A stretch of 13,551 nucleotides of DNA from Actinomycetota bacterium (lineage in GTDB: Bacteria; Actinomycetota; Actinomycetes; Nanopelagicales; Nanopelagicaceae): positions 1 through 13,551 of the forward strand of contig RGOY01000017.1 in NCBI GenBank assembly GCA_010028225.1, read 5' to 3'. The notes beneath the pieces were generated by a model, which was not told the origin of the DNA, made no database searches, and was given only the letters and a program-made list of their open reading frames with translations. Below are positions 1-6,466 of this stretch, in pieces (position 1 is the first letter of the stretch; every line of letters starts with the position of its first letter). Position numbers and translations under genes: made by a program.

Positions 1-3000
1 TTGGCAAGAATTCTTCAAATCCCCTGCTTTCACCTCCTCGAACTTCGCTCCTTCTGCAGCCACAACTCATGCCACTCTTGCGCAACATTCATCTTCTCCA
101 GCAAACAGTTCAACTCTTTCCAATGGGTCGCCAACTCAAACGACTGTCACGCGACCAGGAACTCCTCCAGTTCCAAAGTCTGTTGCTCGAGCCTCACAAG
201 GCGTGGAAACGCAAGCTCCCAAAGTTGAGGCATCAACGGCAGCACCTTCAACTCCTACTGCCACCAGCACGCAATCCTTCACACCGCAGCCAACTGTTTC
301 GCAACCACGAGTAAGTGCGGCACCAACACCAGCAGAACCAATCCTCAAGCCAGTGCAGCAGGTAGCAACACCAAGTGCCGCTCGAGTCGAGCCGATACGA
401 GGAGTTGGCGCTCGAGTTGTCGCCAGCATGGAAGCATCGCTTACCGTTCCGACTGCCACTTCAGTCCGTGCAATCCCAGCAAAGTTATTGATTGATAACC
501 GCACTGTGATCAATAACCATATGAAGCGGGCACGTGGCGGGAAAGTCTCATTCACTCATCTCATTGGTTACGCAATGGTCAAGGCGCTCGGTGAAATGCC
601 AGAGATGAATGCCTTCTTTACGGAGATTGATGGAAAGCCCGGACTTGGCCATCCAGAACATATCAATCTTGGAATAGCGATTGATATCGCTAAGGCCGAT
701 GGCACCAGACAACTCCTCGTACCTTCCATCAAGGGATGCGAAGGAATGGACTTCGCTCAGTTCTACTCGGGTTATGAAGCAATGGTGAAGAAGGCCCGCG
801 AGGGTTCGCTCGCCGTAGAAGATTTTGCAGGAACGACAGTTTCACTCACTAATCCAGGAACCATCGGCACTGTTCACTCTGTCCCTCGCCTTGTGCAAGG
901 ACAAGGTCTGATACTCGGTGTTGGCTCGATGGACTACCCAGCAGAATTCCAAGGAGCGAGTGAAGAGACTCTCGCTCGAATGGCAATTTCGAAAGTCGTC
1001 ACACTCACCAGCACTTATGACCACCGCATCATCCAAGGAGCGCAATCGGGAGATTTCCTCCGAAGAATTCATGAGATTTTGCTTGGCGCAGATGGTTTCT
1101 ATGATGAGATTTTTGCTGCACTTCGAATTCCGTATGTGCCAATTCGCTGGGTGGCTGATCTCGAATTCTCGAAAGATGATGAGATCAATAAGACGGCTCG
1201 AGTACAGAAGTTGATTGATGCTTACCGCACCTTTGGTCACATCATGGCCGATATTGACCCGCTCGAATATCGCCAGCGCTCCCATCACGATCTCGACGTG
1301 GTCACGCATGGATTGACACTCTGGGATCTTGATCGCGAATTCGCCACTGGTGGATTTGGCGGAAAACCATTTATGAAACTTCGAAAGATCCTTGGAATTC
1401 TTCGCGATTCATACTGCCGCTCTATCGGTATCGAATATATGTATATCGATGACCCAAATGAGCGAAAATGGATCCAAGAGCAGGTAGAGGTCGGTGCGCC
1501 GCGTATGCCGCGCGAGGAACAACTTCGCATTCTTCGAAAGATCAACAGCGCCGAAGCTTTTGAATCCTTCCTGCATACAAAATTCATTGGCCAGAAGCGC
1601 TTCTCACTCGAAGGTGGCGAATCGGTGATTCCACTTCTCGACGCAATCATCACAGAGGTTGCAGAGAATGGTCTTGATGAAGCATGCATTGGTATGCCCC
1701 ATCGCGGACGCCTCAATGTCCTAGCGAATGTCGCAGGAAAGTCTTACGGCCAAATCTTCCAAGAGTTCGAGGGCAACTACGCAGAGAACGAAGTCCATGG
1801 CTCTGGTGATGTGAAGTACCACCTTGGCACAGAGAGCGTTTTCACTTCTGAATCTGGCGCGAAGGCAAAGGTCTATCTCGCAGCAAACCCATCACACTTA
1901 GAGGCGGTCAATCCAGTTCTCGAAGGAATCGTCCGCGCTAAACAAGATGCTTTCAATGTGAAGAAGCTTTACTCCGTCCTGCCTATATTGATACACGGTG
2001 ACGCTGCTTTCGCGGGTCAAGGTGTAGTGGCTGAAACCTTGCAACTCTCGCAGTTGAAGGGATACCGAGTCGGTGGAACCATCCATGTAGTCATCAATAA
2101 CCAAGTTGGATTCACAACTTCACCAGGATCTGCTCGCTCATCACGCTATTCCACCGATGTGGCAAAGATGATTCAGGCTCCGGTATTTCACGTCAACGGC
2201 GATGACCCAGAAGCATGCGTTCGCGTTGCCAGAATCGCATTCGCCTACCGCCAAGCATTTAACAAGGATGTCGTTATCGATATGGTCTGTTACAGGCGTC
2301 GCGGCCATAACGAGGGCGATGAGCCAAGCTTCACCCAACCGCTTATGTACGAATTAATTGGAAACAAACGGAGTGTGCGCACTCTCTATGCAGAGGCTCT
2401 TGTTGGTCGAGGTGATATCACTCAAGCAGAGGCCGATGAAGTTATCGCTGACTTCCAATCACAACTTGAATCGATTTACCAAGCAGTGCACAACACCAAA
2501 CCCGAAGATAATTTCCCGCCCGCTCCTCAAGCGCCTTCGACAAAGAAGATCAATACGGCAATCACCGAAGACGTCGCCAGAAAAATCGCAGCAACTCAAG
2601 TTTCAGTCCCAGAAGGCTTCAATGTTCATCCAAAACTCTTGCCCCAACTCACTCGCCGCGCAGAATCACTCAATGACGGAACAATTGAATGGTCAGGTGG
2701 CGAACTTCTTGCATTCGGTTCCCTCTTACTCGAGGGACATCCGATTCGACTTGTCGGACAAGACGCTCGGCGTGGCACATTCTCAAATCGCCATGCTGTT
2801 GTCATCGATAGCAAGAACGCGGCGGAGTGGACGCCGCTTCGCGGTTTGATCAGCGATGAGAACCAGTTCTTCGTCTTTGACTCGCTCCTCTCGGAATATG
2901 CCGCTCTTGGTTTCGAGTATGGATATTCGGTAGCAAGACCGAACGCATTGGTCCTTTGGGAGGCTCAGTTCGGCGACTTTGTCAATGGAGCACAATCCAT

Positions 3001-3709
3001 CATCGACGAATTCATCTCTTCATCGCTTCAAAAATGGGGCGAGCGCTCCTCAGTCGTCATGCTTCTTCCTCACGGATATGAAGGACAAGGGCCGGACCAC
3101 TCCTCTGCTCGAATTGAGAGATTCTTAACTCTCTGTGCCGAGAAAAACATGACAGTGGCACAGCCTTCATCACCTTCCTCTTACTTCCATCTCCTCAGGT
3201 GGCATATGAAGAATCCAGTTCGACGCCCTCTCGTAGTCTTCACGCCAAAGTCGATGCTTCGCCTCAAGGCAGCAGCCTCACAACTGAGCGAGTTCACATC
3301 GGGGACTTTCAGGCCGGTCATCGATGATCCAACTGTCACCAATGCAACACGAGTCATCTTCTGTTCCGGAAAGATCTACTGGGAGTTGCTTGCCGAGCGA
3401 GCAAAACTTGGTGAGCTCTCCACTGCCATCATTCGAGTCGAACGCTTCTACCCGTTCCCTGCCCAAGAATTCCAAGAAGTCATCGCGAAGCATCCCAATG
3501 CCAACTTGCTCTGGGTTCAAGATGAGCCAGCAAACCAAGGTGCCTGGCCATTTGTCGCACTTGCAACAAAAGCTGATGGTGAAGACCTTCTTCAGGGACG
3601 AACACTTCGTCGAGTATCCCGCCGGGCAACTGCAAGCCCTGCGACCGGCAATCACCATGTCCATGAAGAAGAGCAGAAAGCTCTCATCATGGAAGCTTTC
3701 ATGCGCTAA
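1..3709 (+). CDS. kgd: Multifunctional 2-oxoglutarate dehydrogenase E1/E2 (Kgd), 5'-partial
   Basis: This is the actinobacterial fusion of the succinyltransferase (E2o-like) and thiamine-diphosphate dehydrogenase (E1o) parts of the 2-oxoglutarate dehydrogenase complex, a TCA-cycle enzyme. The frame is open from base 2, so the GTG at 203 is internal. The first visible residues, WQEFF, match the N-terminal helix (SWxEFF) of the family, so only some 20-30 residues are missing; 1235 residues are visible and mycobacterial Kgd has about 1230. Numbering from the codon at base 2, the order is: N-terminal helix; Ala/Pro/Thr-rich linker to about residue 130; E2 acyltransferase domain with catalytic His341 in YDHRIIQGA; E1 domain with HRGRLNVLANV (His567), ThDP/Mg motif GDAAFAGQG (666) closed by Asn699-Asn700, and HGYEGQGPDHSSAR (His1024). 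There is no lipoyl or subunit-binding domain, as is normal for this class, so it should work with a separate lipoylated E2. The stop codon lies 1 bp from the convergent sodX stop. Confidence 0.96.
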   Translation, partial: WQEFFKSPAFTSSNFAPSAATTHATLAQHSSSPANSSTLSNGSPTQTTVTRPGTPPVPKSVARASQGVETQAPKVEASTAAPSTPTATSTQSFTPQPTVSQPRVSAAPTPAEPILKPVQQVATPSAARVEPIRGVGARVVASMEASLTVPTATSVRAIPAKLLIDNRTVINNHMKRARGGKVSFTHLIGYAMVKALGEMPEMNAFFTEIDGKPGLGHPEHINLGIAIDIAKADGTRQLLVPSIKGCEGMDFAQFYSGYEAMVKKAREGSLAVEDFAGTTVSLTNPGTIGTVHSVPRLVQGQGLILGVGSMDYPAEFQGASEETLARMAISKVVTLTSTYDHRIIQGAQSGDFLRRIHEILLGADGFYDEIFAALRIPYVPIRWVADLEFSKDDEINKTARVQKLIDAYRTFGHIMADIDPLEYRQRSHHDLDVVTHGLTLWDLDREFATGGFGGKPFMKLRKILGILRDSYCRSIGIEYMYIDDPNERKWIQEQVEVGAPRMPREEQLRILRKINSAEAFESFLHTKFIGQKRFSLEGGESVIPLLDAIITEVAENGLDEACIGMPHRGRLNVLANVAGKSYGQIFQEFEGNYAENEVHGSGDVKYHLGTESVFTSESGAKAKVYLAANPSHLEAVNPVLEGIVRAKQDAFNVKKLYSVLPILIHGDAAFAGQGVVAETLQLSQLKGYRVGGTIHVVINNQVGFTTSPGSARSSRYSTDVAKMIQAPVFHVNGDDPEACVRVARIAFAYRQAFNKDVVIDMVCYRRRGHNEGDEPSFTQPLMYELIGNKRSVRTLYAEALVGRGDITQAEADEVIADFQSQLESIYQAVHNTKPEDNFPPAPQAPSTKKINTAITEDVARKIAATQVSVPEGFNVHPKLLPQLTRRAESLNDGTIEWSGGELLAFGSLLLEGHPIRLVGQDARRGTFSNRHAVVIDSKNAAEWTPLRGLISDENQFFVFDSLLSEYAALGFEYGYSVARPNALVLWEAQFGDFVNGAQSIIDEFISSSLQKWGERSSVVMLLPHGYEGQGPDHSSARIERFLTLCAEKNMTVAQPSSPSSYFHLLRWHMKNPVRRPLVVFTPKSMLRLKAAASQLSEFTSGTFRPVIDDPTVTNATRVIFCSGKIYWELLAERAKLGELSTAIIRVERFYPFPAQEFQEVIAKHPNANLLWVQDEPANQGAWPFVALATKADGEDLLQGRTLRRVSRRATASPATGNHHVHEEEQKALIMEAFMR

Positions 3710-3710
3710 C

Positions 3711-4076
3711 TCAGTTCCTAGGAAACGTGCGTAACGCAAATCCTTTTATCGTGTGACGTGAAAGCCAGTCGAATTTCTTAGAATCATGTTGTAAATCACC
3801 GAAATCTGATTCCTTGTTATCTCCTTCAATCCATATCAAATCGCCGTGGACTTTCTCTAACCTCTTAATCAGGTAGATGCCCGGCATCTCATCTCGCTCA
3901 ATAATCACTACTCGCCCTCGCAACTCTTCGAGATGCTCGCGTGAGATTGGCTCTGTCGCCATTCGAACCCAGATGACTTGACCATCGCGCAAAGTTGGTT
4001 CCATAGAGGGACCCTTGACCCTGGCTCGTTCGATGGAGAAGAGGCGAAGGACCCCATCAAATATTCGCATCCACAC
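3711..4076 (-). CDS. sodX: Nickel-type superoxide dismutase maturation protease (S26-like)
   Basis: This is a small serine protease of the signal-peptidase (S26/S24-like) fold, 121 residues. The nucleophile is Ser24 in KGPSMEPTL and the general base is Lys71 in YLIKRLEK. The C-terminal box GDNKESD...DSK.FDW (residues 85-104) followed by IKG fits the SodX group. No clear transmembrane anchor is visible, unlike housekeeping signal peptidase I. It sits divergently next to a Ni-SOD gene, so its likely job is removal of the Ni-SOD propeptide to expose the His1 nickel ligand. The GTG at 4076 is the longest start; the ATG two codons in (4070) is equally plausible and better spaced from a weak GAGAG. 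A generic S26 peptidase is the alternative, but the neighbour makes SodX much more likely. Confidence 0.87.
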   Translation of the reverse strand: MWMRIFDGVLRLFSIERARVKGPSMEPTLRDGQVIWVRMATEPISREHLEELRGRVVIIERDEMPGIYLIKRLEKVHGDLIWIEGDNKESDFGDLQHDSKKFDWLSRHTIKGFALRTFPRN

Positions 4077-4198
4077 TCGACTCTCTATCTACCTTGGCCT
4101 CAAACCTTAAGGACGTGCTCTGGTGAGCATAACTCGATGTCAGAAGGTAACCTTGCCAAAGATTTCTTGGAAACGTAAACGATAGAAGGGTAAAAACC
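4077..4198 (+). promoter_or_regulatory. Divergent sodX-sodN intergenic control region
   Basis: These 122 bp must hold the promoters for both sodX and sodN. They contain two short perfect inverted repeats of related sequence: CCTTAAGG (4105-4112) and AAGGT-A-ACCTT (4144-4154). A weaker element, CCAA-N7-TTGG, lies at 4156-4170. Ni-SOD genes in Streptomyces are repressed by the nickel-responsive Fur-family regulator Nur; these repeats could be the operator of such a regulator but do not clearly match the Nur box as I recall it. No convincing -35/-10 pair was identified on either strand. Confidence 0.4.
4184..4190 (+). promoter_or_regulatory. Ribosome binding site of sodN
   Basis: AGAAGGG lies 8 bases before the ATG at 4199. 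Upstream in the same frame no ATG, GTG or TTG occurs before the TAA at 4148-4150, so this site and ATG fix the sodN start and hence its very short propeptide. Confidence 0.7.
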
Positions 4199-4561
4199 AT
4201 GATTACAGTCCACGCACATTGCGATCTGCCCTGCGGTGTTTATGACCCAGCGCAGGCTCGGATCGAAGCACTCTCGGTGAAGGCATGTATGGAGAAGTAC
4301 AACGCTTCATCTGATGCCGATTTCAAGTCTCGCTCAGTTGCAATCAAGGAAGAGCGCTCTCATCAAGTGAAGGAGCACCTCTGGGTGCTTTGGACCGATT
4401 ACTTCAAGCCCAATCACTTCGAGGCATATCCACAACTTCATTCTCTCTTCAATGAAGCGACGAAGTTAGCCGGCGCTACCGGGACCAAGGGCACGAACGA
4501 TGTCGCCGTCGCGGAGAAGTTGATCCCTTTCGGGGACGGCGCTGTTACTTTTTCTCCATGA
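4199..4561 (+). CDS. sodN: Nickel superoxide dismutase
   Basis: Ni-SOD disproportionates superoxide in the cytoplasm. The nickel hook HCDLPCGVYDPAQARIEA is intact and follows a six-residue leader, MITVHA. Cleavage between Ala6 and His7 would give mature His1, Cys2 and Cys6 as nickel ligands and Tyr9 near the active site. The four-helix body is recognisable (VLWTDYFKPNHFEAYPQLH). The mature length of 114 is close to the 117 of Streptomyces, and the alignment is gap-free to about mature residue 102 (VAEKL). After that the usual amphipathic end, with its IFWxTK-like tail, is replaced by IPFGDGAVTFSP. Neither other frame restores the tail: one stops at once, and the other runs into the next gene. 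The fold, hexamer contacts or stability may therefore be changed. The stop overlaps the next start as ATGA. Confidence 0.93.
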   Translation: MITVHAHCDLPCGVYDPAQARIEALSVKACMEKYNASSDADFKSRSVAIKEERSHQVKEHLWVLWTDYFKPNHFEAYPQLHSLFNEATKLAGATGTKGTNDVAVAEKLIPFGDGAVTFSP

Positions 4562-5523
4562 GAAGGACTGTCTGCGTAGTTCTCGTTGCTCTTCTCGCGC
4601 AATTCATCTCCATGGTCTCGGCTCAAGCAAATGGTCTCGGCGGTTATGCCGTAATCCATCCTGATGGACACGTTTGTGGCGTCATCGTCGGCAACGACTA
4701 CTTCAGTGGAAATGATCGAGTGATGTCTTCTGAATACATGGGGTGCCCAGTAGGCAGCAGAATCATTTTCCAAACCAAACCTTCCCCAACGGGAAATGTT
4801 GCGGGATGGCATGGAACAGATGTCACTTACTCCAATGGTGTTTTCCGTCTTGCGAGTGGAACGACGATTAGAGATGGAATCGCGACTGATCCAGATGGGC
4901 GCGTTTGGGATACCGGCTCAGGCGAGACGATTACTCCTGCGCCATCTTCGGGCAATTCAGGAGGCGGCTCCTCTGGCGGTGTAGTAACTCCTGAAACTTC
5001 CACAAGCCCTGCTCCGATATCAGAGACGACAACATCGACTTCTCCAACGCCAACGCCAACTCCAAGCGCTTCGGTTGCACCAGTTCCAACATCTTCTCCG
5101 ACACCAACACCTACGCCAACACCTACCGTAAGCGAGAGCAGTACTACAACCGACGCCCCAGCGACTGCAGCTGGAAGCGCAACTCCAGTTGTAACTCCGA
5201 CTCCCTCACAAGCTCCTAGTCAGCCAACAGTCATTGCGACTCCGGTAACAGAAGTCGTTAATGATGGCACTGAAGAAGATCCGCAAGGAAGTATCGTTGC
5301 TCGTCAACTCGAGAATGGACGATTTCGTTTAATCGTAACTACTAACTTGGACTCAGAGGAGTTAGTGATTCGTGCTACTAAGAAAGGTGCAAGGACAGTT
5401 CGCTTCCAGTTGGTTGTTAATCAGGAAGGACGCGCTGTAATCGTTACTTCAAGAAATCTTTCTGGGTATCGGCTAGTTCTCTTTTTTGGTGAAGATTCAT
5501 TGGACTCAGTGCGAGTCAACTAA
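4558..5523 (+). CDS. Secreted Thr/Pro-rich protein of unknown function
   Basis: I do not recognise this 321-residue protein. It starts with a classical Sec signal peptide (MRRTV, a hydrophobic core, likely cleavage after SAQA at residue 24). A small N-terminal domain follows (about 27-122) with two cysteines, Cys40 and Cys63, that could form a disulfide, and motifs GGYAVIHPDGHVCGVIVGN and TDPDGRVWDTG. Next is a long low-complexity Ser/Thr/Pro/Gly linker (about 123-235, with TP repeats), then a C-terminal beta-rich segment (about 245-321) with no transmembrane helix, sorting motif or anchor. It is thus probably exported and free or wall-associated. The ATG overlaps the sodN stop (ATGA) and has no upstream Shine-Dalgarno, which suggests translational coupling. 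The 3' end overlaps the convergent thioesterase gene by 4 bp. Confidence 0.85.
   Translation: MRRTVCVVLVALLAQFISMVSAQANGLGGYAVIHPDGHVCGVIVGNDYFSGNDRVMSSEYMGCPVGSRIIFQTKPSPTGNVAGWHGTDVTYSNGVFRLASGTTIRDGIATDPDGRVWDTGSGETITPAPSSGNSGGGSSGGVVTPETSTSPAPISETTTSTSPTPTPTPSASVAPVPTSSPTPTPTPTPTVSESSTTTDAPATAAGSATPVVTPTPSQAPSQPTVIATPVTEVVNDGTEEDPQGSIVARQLENGRFRLIVTTNLDSEELVIRATKKGARTVRFQLVVNQEGRAVIVTSRNLSGYRLVLFFGEDSLDSVRVN
5044..5127 (+). repeat. Hexanucleotide (Thr-Pro)n coding repeats
   Basis: Two short runs of CCAACN/CCTACN-type hexamers lie inside the secreted-protein gene (5044-5064 and 5098-5127). They encode alternating Pro-Thr dipeptides in the linker. Third codon positions vary, so the DNA repeat is imperfect; length changes by slippage would keep the frame and alter linker length only. 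Confidence 0.6.
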
Positions 5524-6005
5524 TTACTAAAGTTTTTAGAATCTTCCTCGTGATTTTCATTCTGCGCCAAGACTGAGAGCGCAGCAACTTTCGCTGCGTA
5601 ACGGACTCGCTCAACAATTTCTCGTTGCAACATTCCAGTAGCAACTCTCCTAGTCCCATAGAAGACCTCGCACTGGAAGACGATCGCCTCGTTGCCATCC
5701 TTCTCATCCAACGCGACAACAGTGGCAGTGGCATTAAGGTCAATCCCGATTCCAACAATGCTCTCTACATGACACTCGAACTGATTAGTCACTGAGGTCT
5801 CCGTCAACTCTAGAAAATCTGAGATCGCGGTATGTGAAGCGCTCTCCATCAAGCGGAGCAAGAATGAAGTGGAGAGCATCGCTAGGTCGCCATCACCAAT
5901 TGCTGCTGCAGTATCGCCGGGCCGTGTCACCATCGTGGCAATGCCGACCGCACCCAAGAGATTTTCTCGAGTTGGGTCGTACGCAGAACTCGCGCTGAGG
6001 TTCAT
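5520..6005 (-). CDS. FlK-like hot-dog fold thioesterase
   Basis: This 161-residue protein resembles the fluoroacetyl-CoA thioesterase (FlK) group of single-domain hot-dog proteins. What shows this is the segment VTRPGDTAAAIGDGDLAMLS, then TSFLLRLMESAS forming the central helix, then the strand-rich half ending in ATGMLQREIVERVR. FlK uses a Thr/Glu/His triad with Thr and Glu eight residues apart; here Thr46 and Glu54 have that spacing and His79 is at about the right distance, so a similar active site is plausible. The substrate is unknown; such proteins outside fluoroacetate producers are probably general acyl-CoA thioesterases. The last residues (NHEEDSKNFSN) are a polar tail. It follows rsrA on the same strand after a 57 bp gap. 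Its TAG stop overlaps the TAA of the convergent secreted-protein gene. Confidence 0.72.
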   Translation of the reverse strand: MNLSASSAYDPTRENLLGAVGIATMVTRPGDTAAAIGDGDLAMLSTSFLLRLMESASHTAISDFLELTETSVTNQFECHVESIVGIGIDLNATATVVALDEKDGNEAIVFQCEVFYGTRRVATGMLQREIVERVRYAAKVAALSVLAQNENHEEDSKNFSN

Positions 6006-6025
6006 ATCAATAACCTAGCAGGGCA

Positions 6026-6053
6026 GTTATAAGGACTCGGGATATCCAGTCAC
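6026..6053 (-). promoter_or_regulatory. Possible promoter of the thioesterase gene
   Basis: On the minus strand, GTGACT (6053-6048) and TATAAC (6031-6026) are separated by 16 bases in the 57 bp gap between rsrA and the thioesterase. This gives a leader of about 15-20 bases before the ATG at 6005. The match to a housekeeping -35/-10 is fair, not strong. It would let the thioesterase be expressed apart from sigR-rsrA. Confidence 0.35.
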
Positions 6054-6062
6054 TATGTCGAA

Positions 6063-6464
6063 CTAAAACGGAGAGTCGCGACGAATCTCATGAGATTCTT
6101 CAATTTCAATCGTCGTCTCGCCATCGATTGTTATCTCAGTCTTTCGATACTGCGAGTAGACCTGAGTTGTGGTCCGCTCAAAAAATCCAGGTGCCTGCAT
6201 CTGAGCCGCGATTCCTTGTATCTGGAGGATGATTCGCTCTTCGACGTCTTCCGGAGTTACTTCAACGCAAGATCGTGAAAGAAGTTCGCGAAGGATGGTG
6301 ATGTGCTTTCGCTCTCGTTCGGTCCGCTCAGCACATGCCGGACAACTTTGTAAATGGAAAGCAATCGCATTGAAGACAGCTGAATCTTCGATCTGGTTAT
6401 CAATGAATGGGTGAATCGCGGCCATCACGGTGCGGCAAGCTAGTGGGGTCAATTCAGATGCCAT
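6063..6464 (-). CDS. rsrA: Zinc-binding redox anti-sigma factor (RsrA/RshA family)
   Basis: This protein should bind and inhibit the sigma factor encoded immediately upstream and release it on thiol oxidation. The zinc-anti-sigma motif H37-x3-C41-x2-C44 (FHLQSCPACAER) is present. Cys10 corresponds to Cys11 of Streptomyces RsrA, giving the full Cys/His/Cys/Cys set that both binds zinc and forms the trigger disulfide. A further Cys66 sits where RsrA has its CC pair. At 133 residues it is somewhat longer than RsrA (about 105), with an extra acidic C-terminal tail (about 90-133) rich in Thr, Glu and Ile. It starts 2 bases after the sigR stop (TAG-AA-ATG), so translation is probably coupled, as expected for equimolar production. 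Confidence 0.88.
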   Translation of the reverse strand: MASELTPLACRTVMAAIHPFIDNQIEDSAVFNAIAFHLQSCPACAERTERERKHITILRELLSRSCVEVTPEDVEERIILQIQGIAAQMQAPGFFERTTTQVYSQYRKTEITIDGETTIEIEESHEIRRDSPF

Positions 6465-6466
6465 TT

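Noticed and set aside
842..1716. Long antisense open frames within kgd (and similar ones at 136-555, 3278-3739, 10480-10977)
   Set aside because: They lie wholly inside well-supported genes, show no family motifs and have shadow-like composition.
203..3709. kgd starting at the GTG at 203
   Set aside because: The same frame is open back to base 2 and encodes the conserved WQEFF N-terminal helix and linker, so the gene begins before the window.
4513..4600. A simple frameshift at the end of sodN
   Set aside because: Neither of the other frames encodes the usual Ni-SOD C-terminal helix, so a one-base error does not restore it.
4438..4812. Minus-strand open frame across the sodN/secreted protein junction
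   Set aside because: It overlaps two better-supported genes and has no recognisable motif or ribosome binding site.
5527..5539. CTAAA-GTT-TTTAG stem as a terminator
   Set aside because: The stem is five A/T-rich pairs with no GC core and no T-run; it is too weak to call.
6034..6051. GACT..GGATATCC..AGTC symmetry upstream of the thioesterase as an operator or hairpin
   Set aside because: The outer and inner arms are out of register by two bases, and the element overlaps the likely promoter spacer; no further support.
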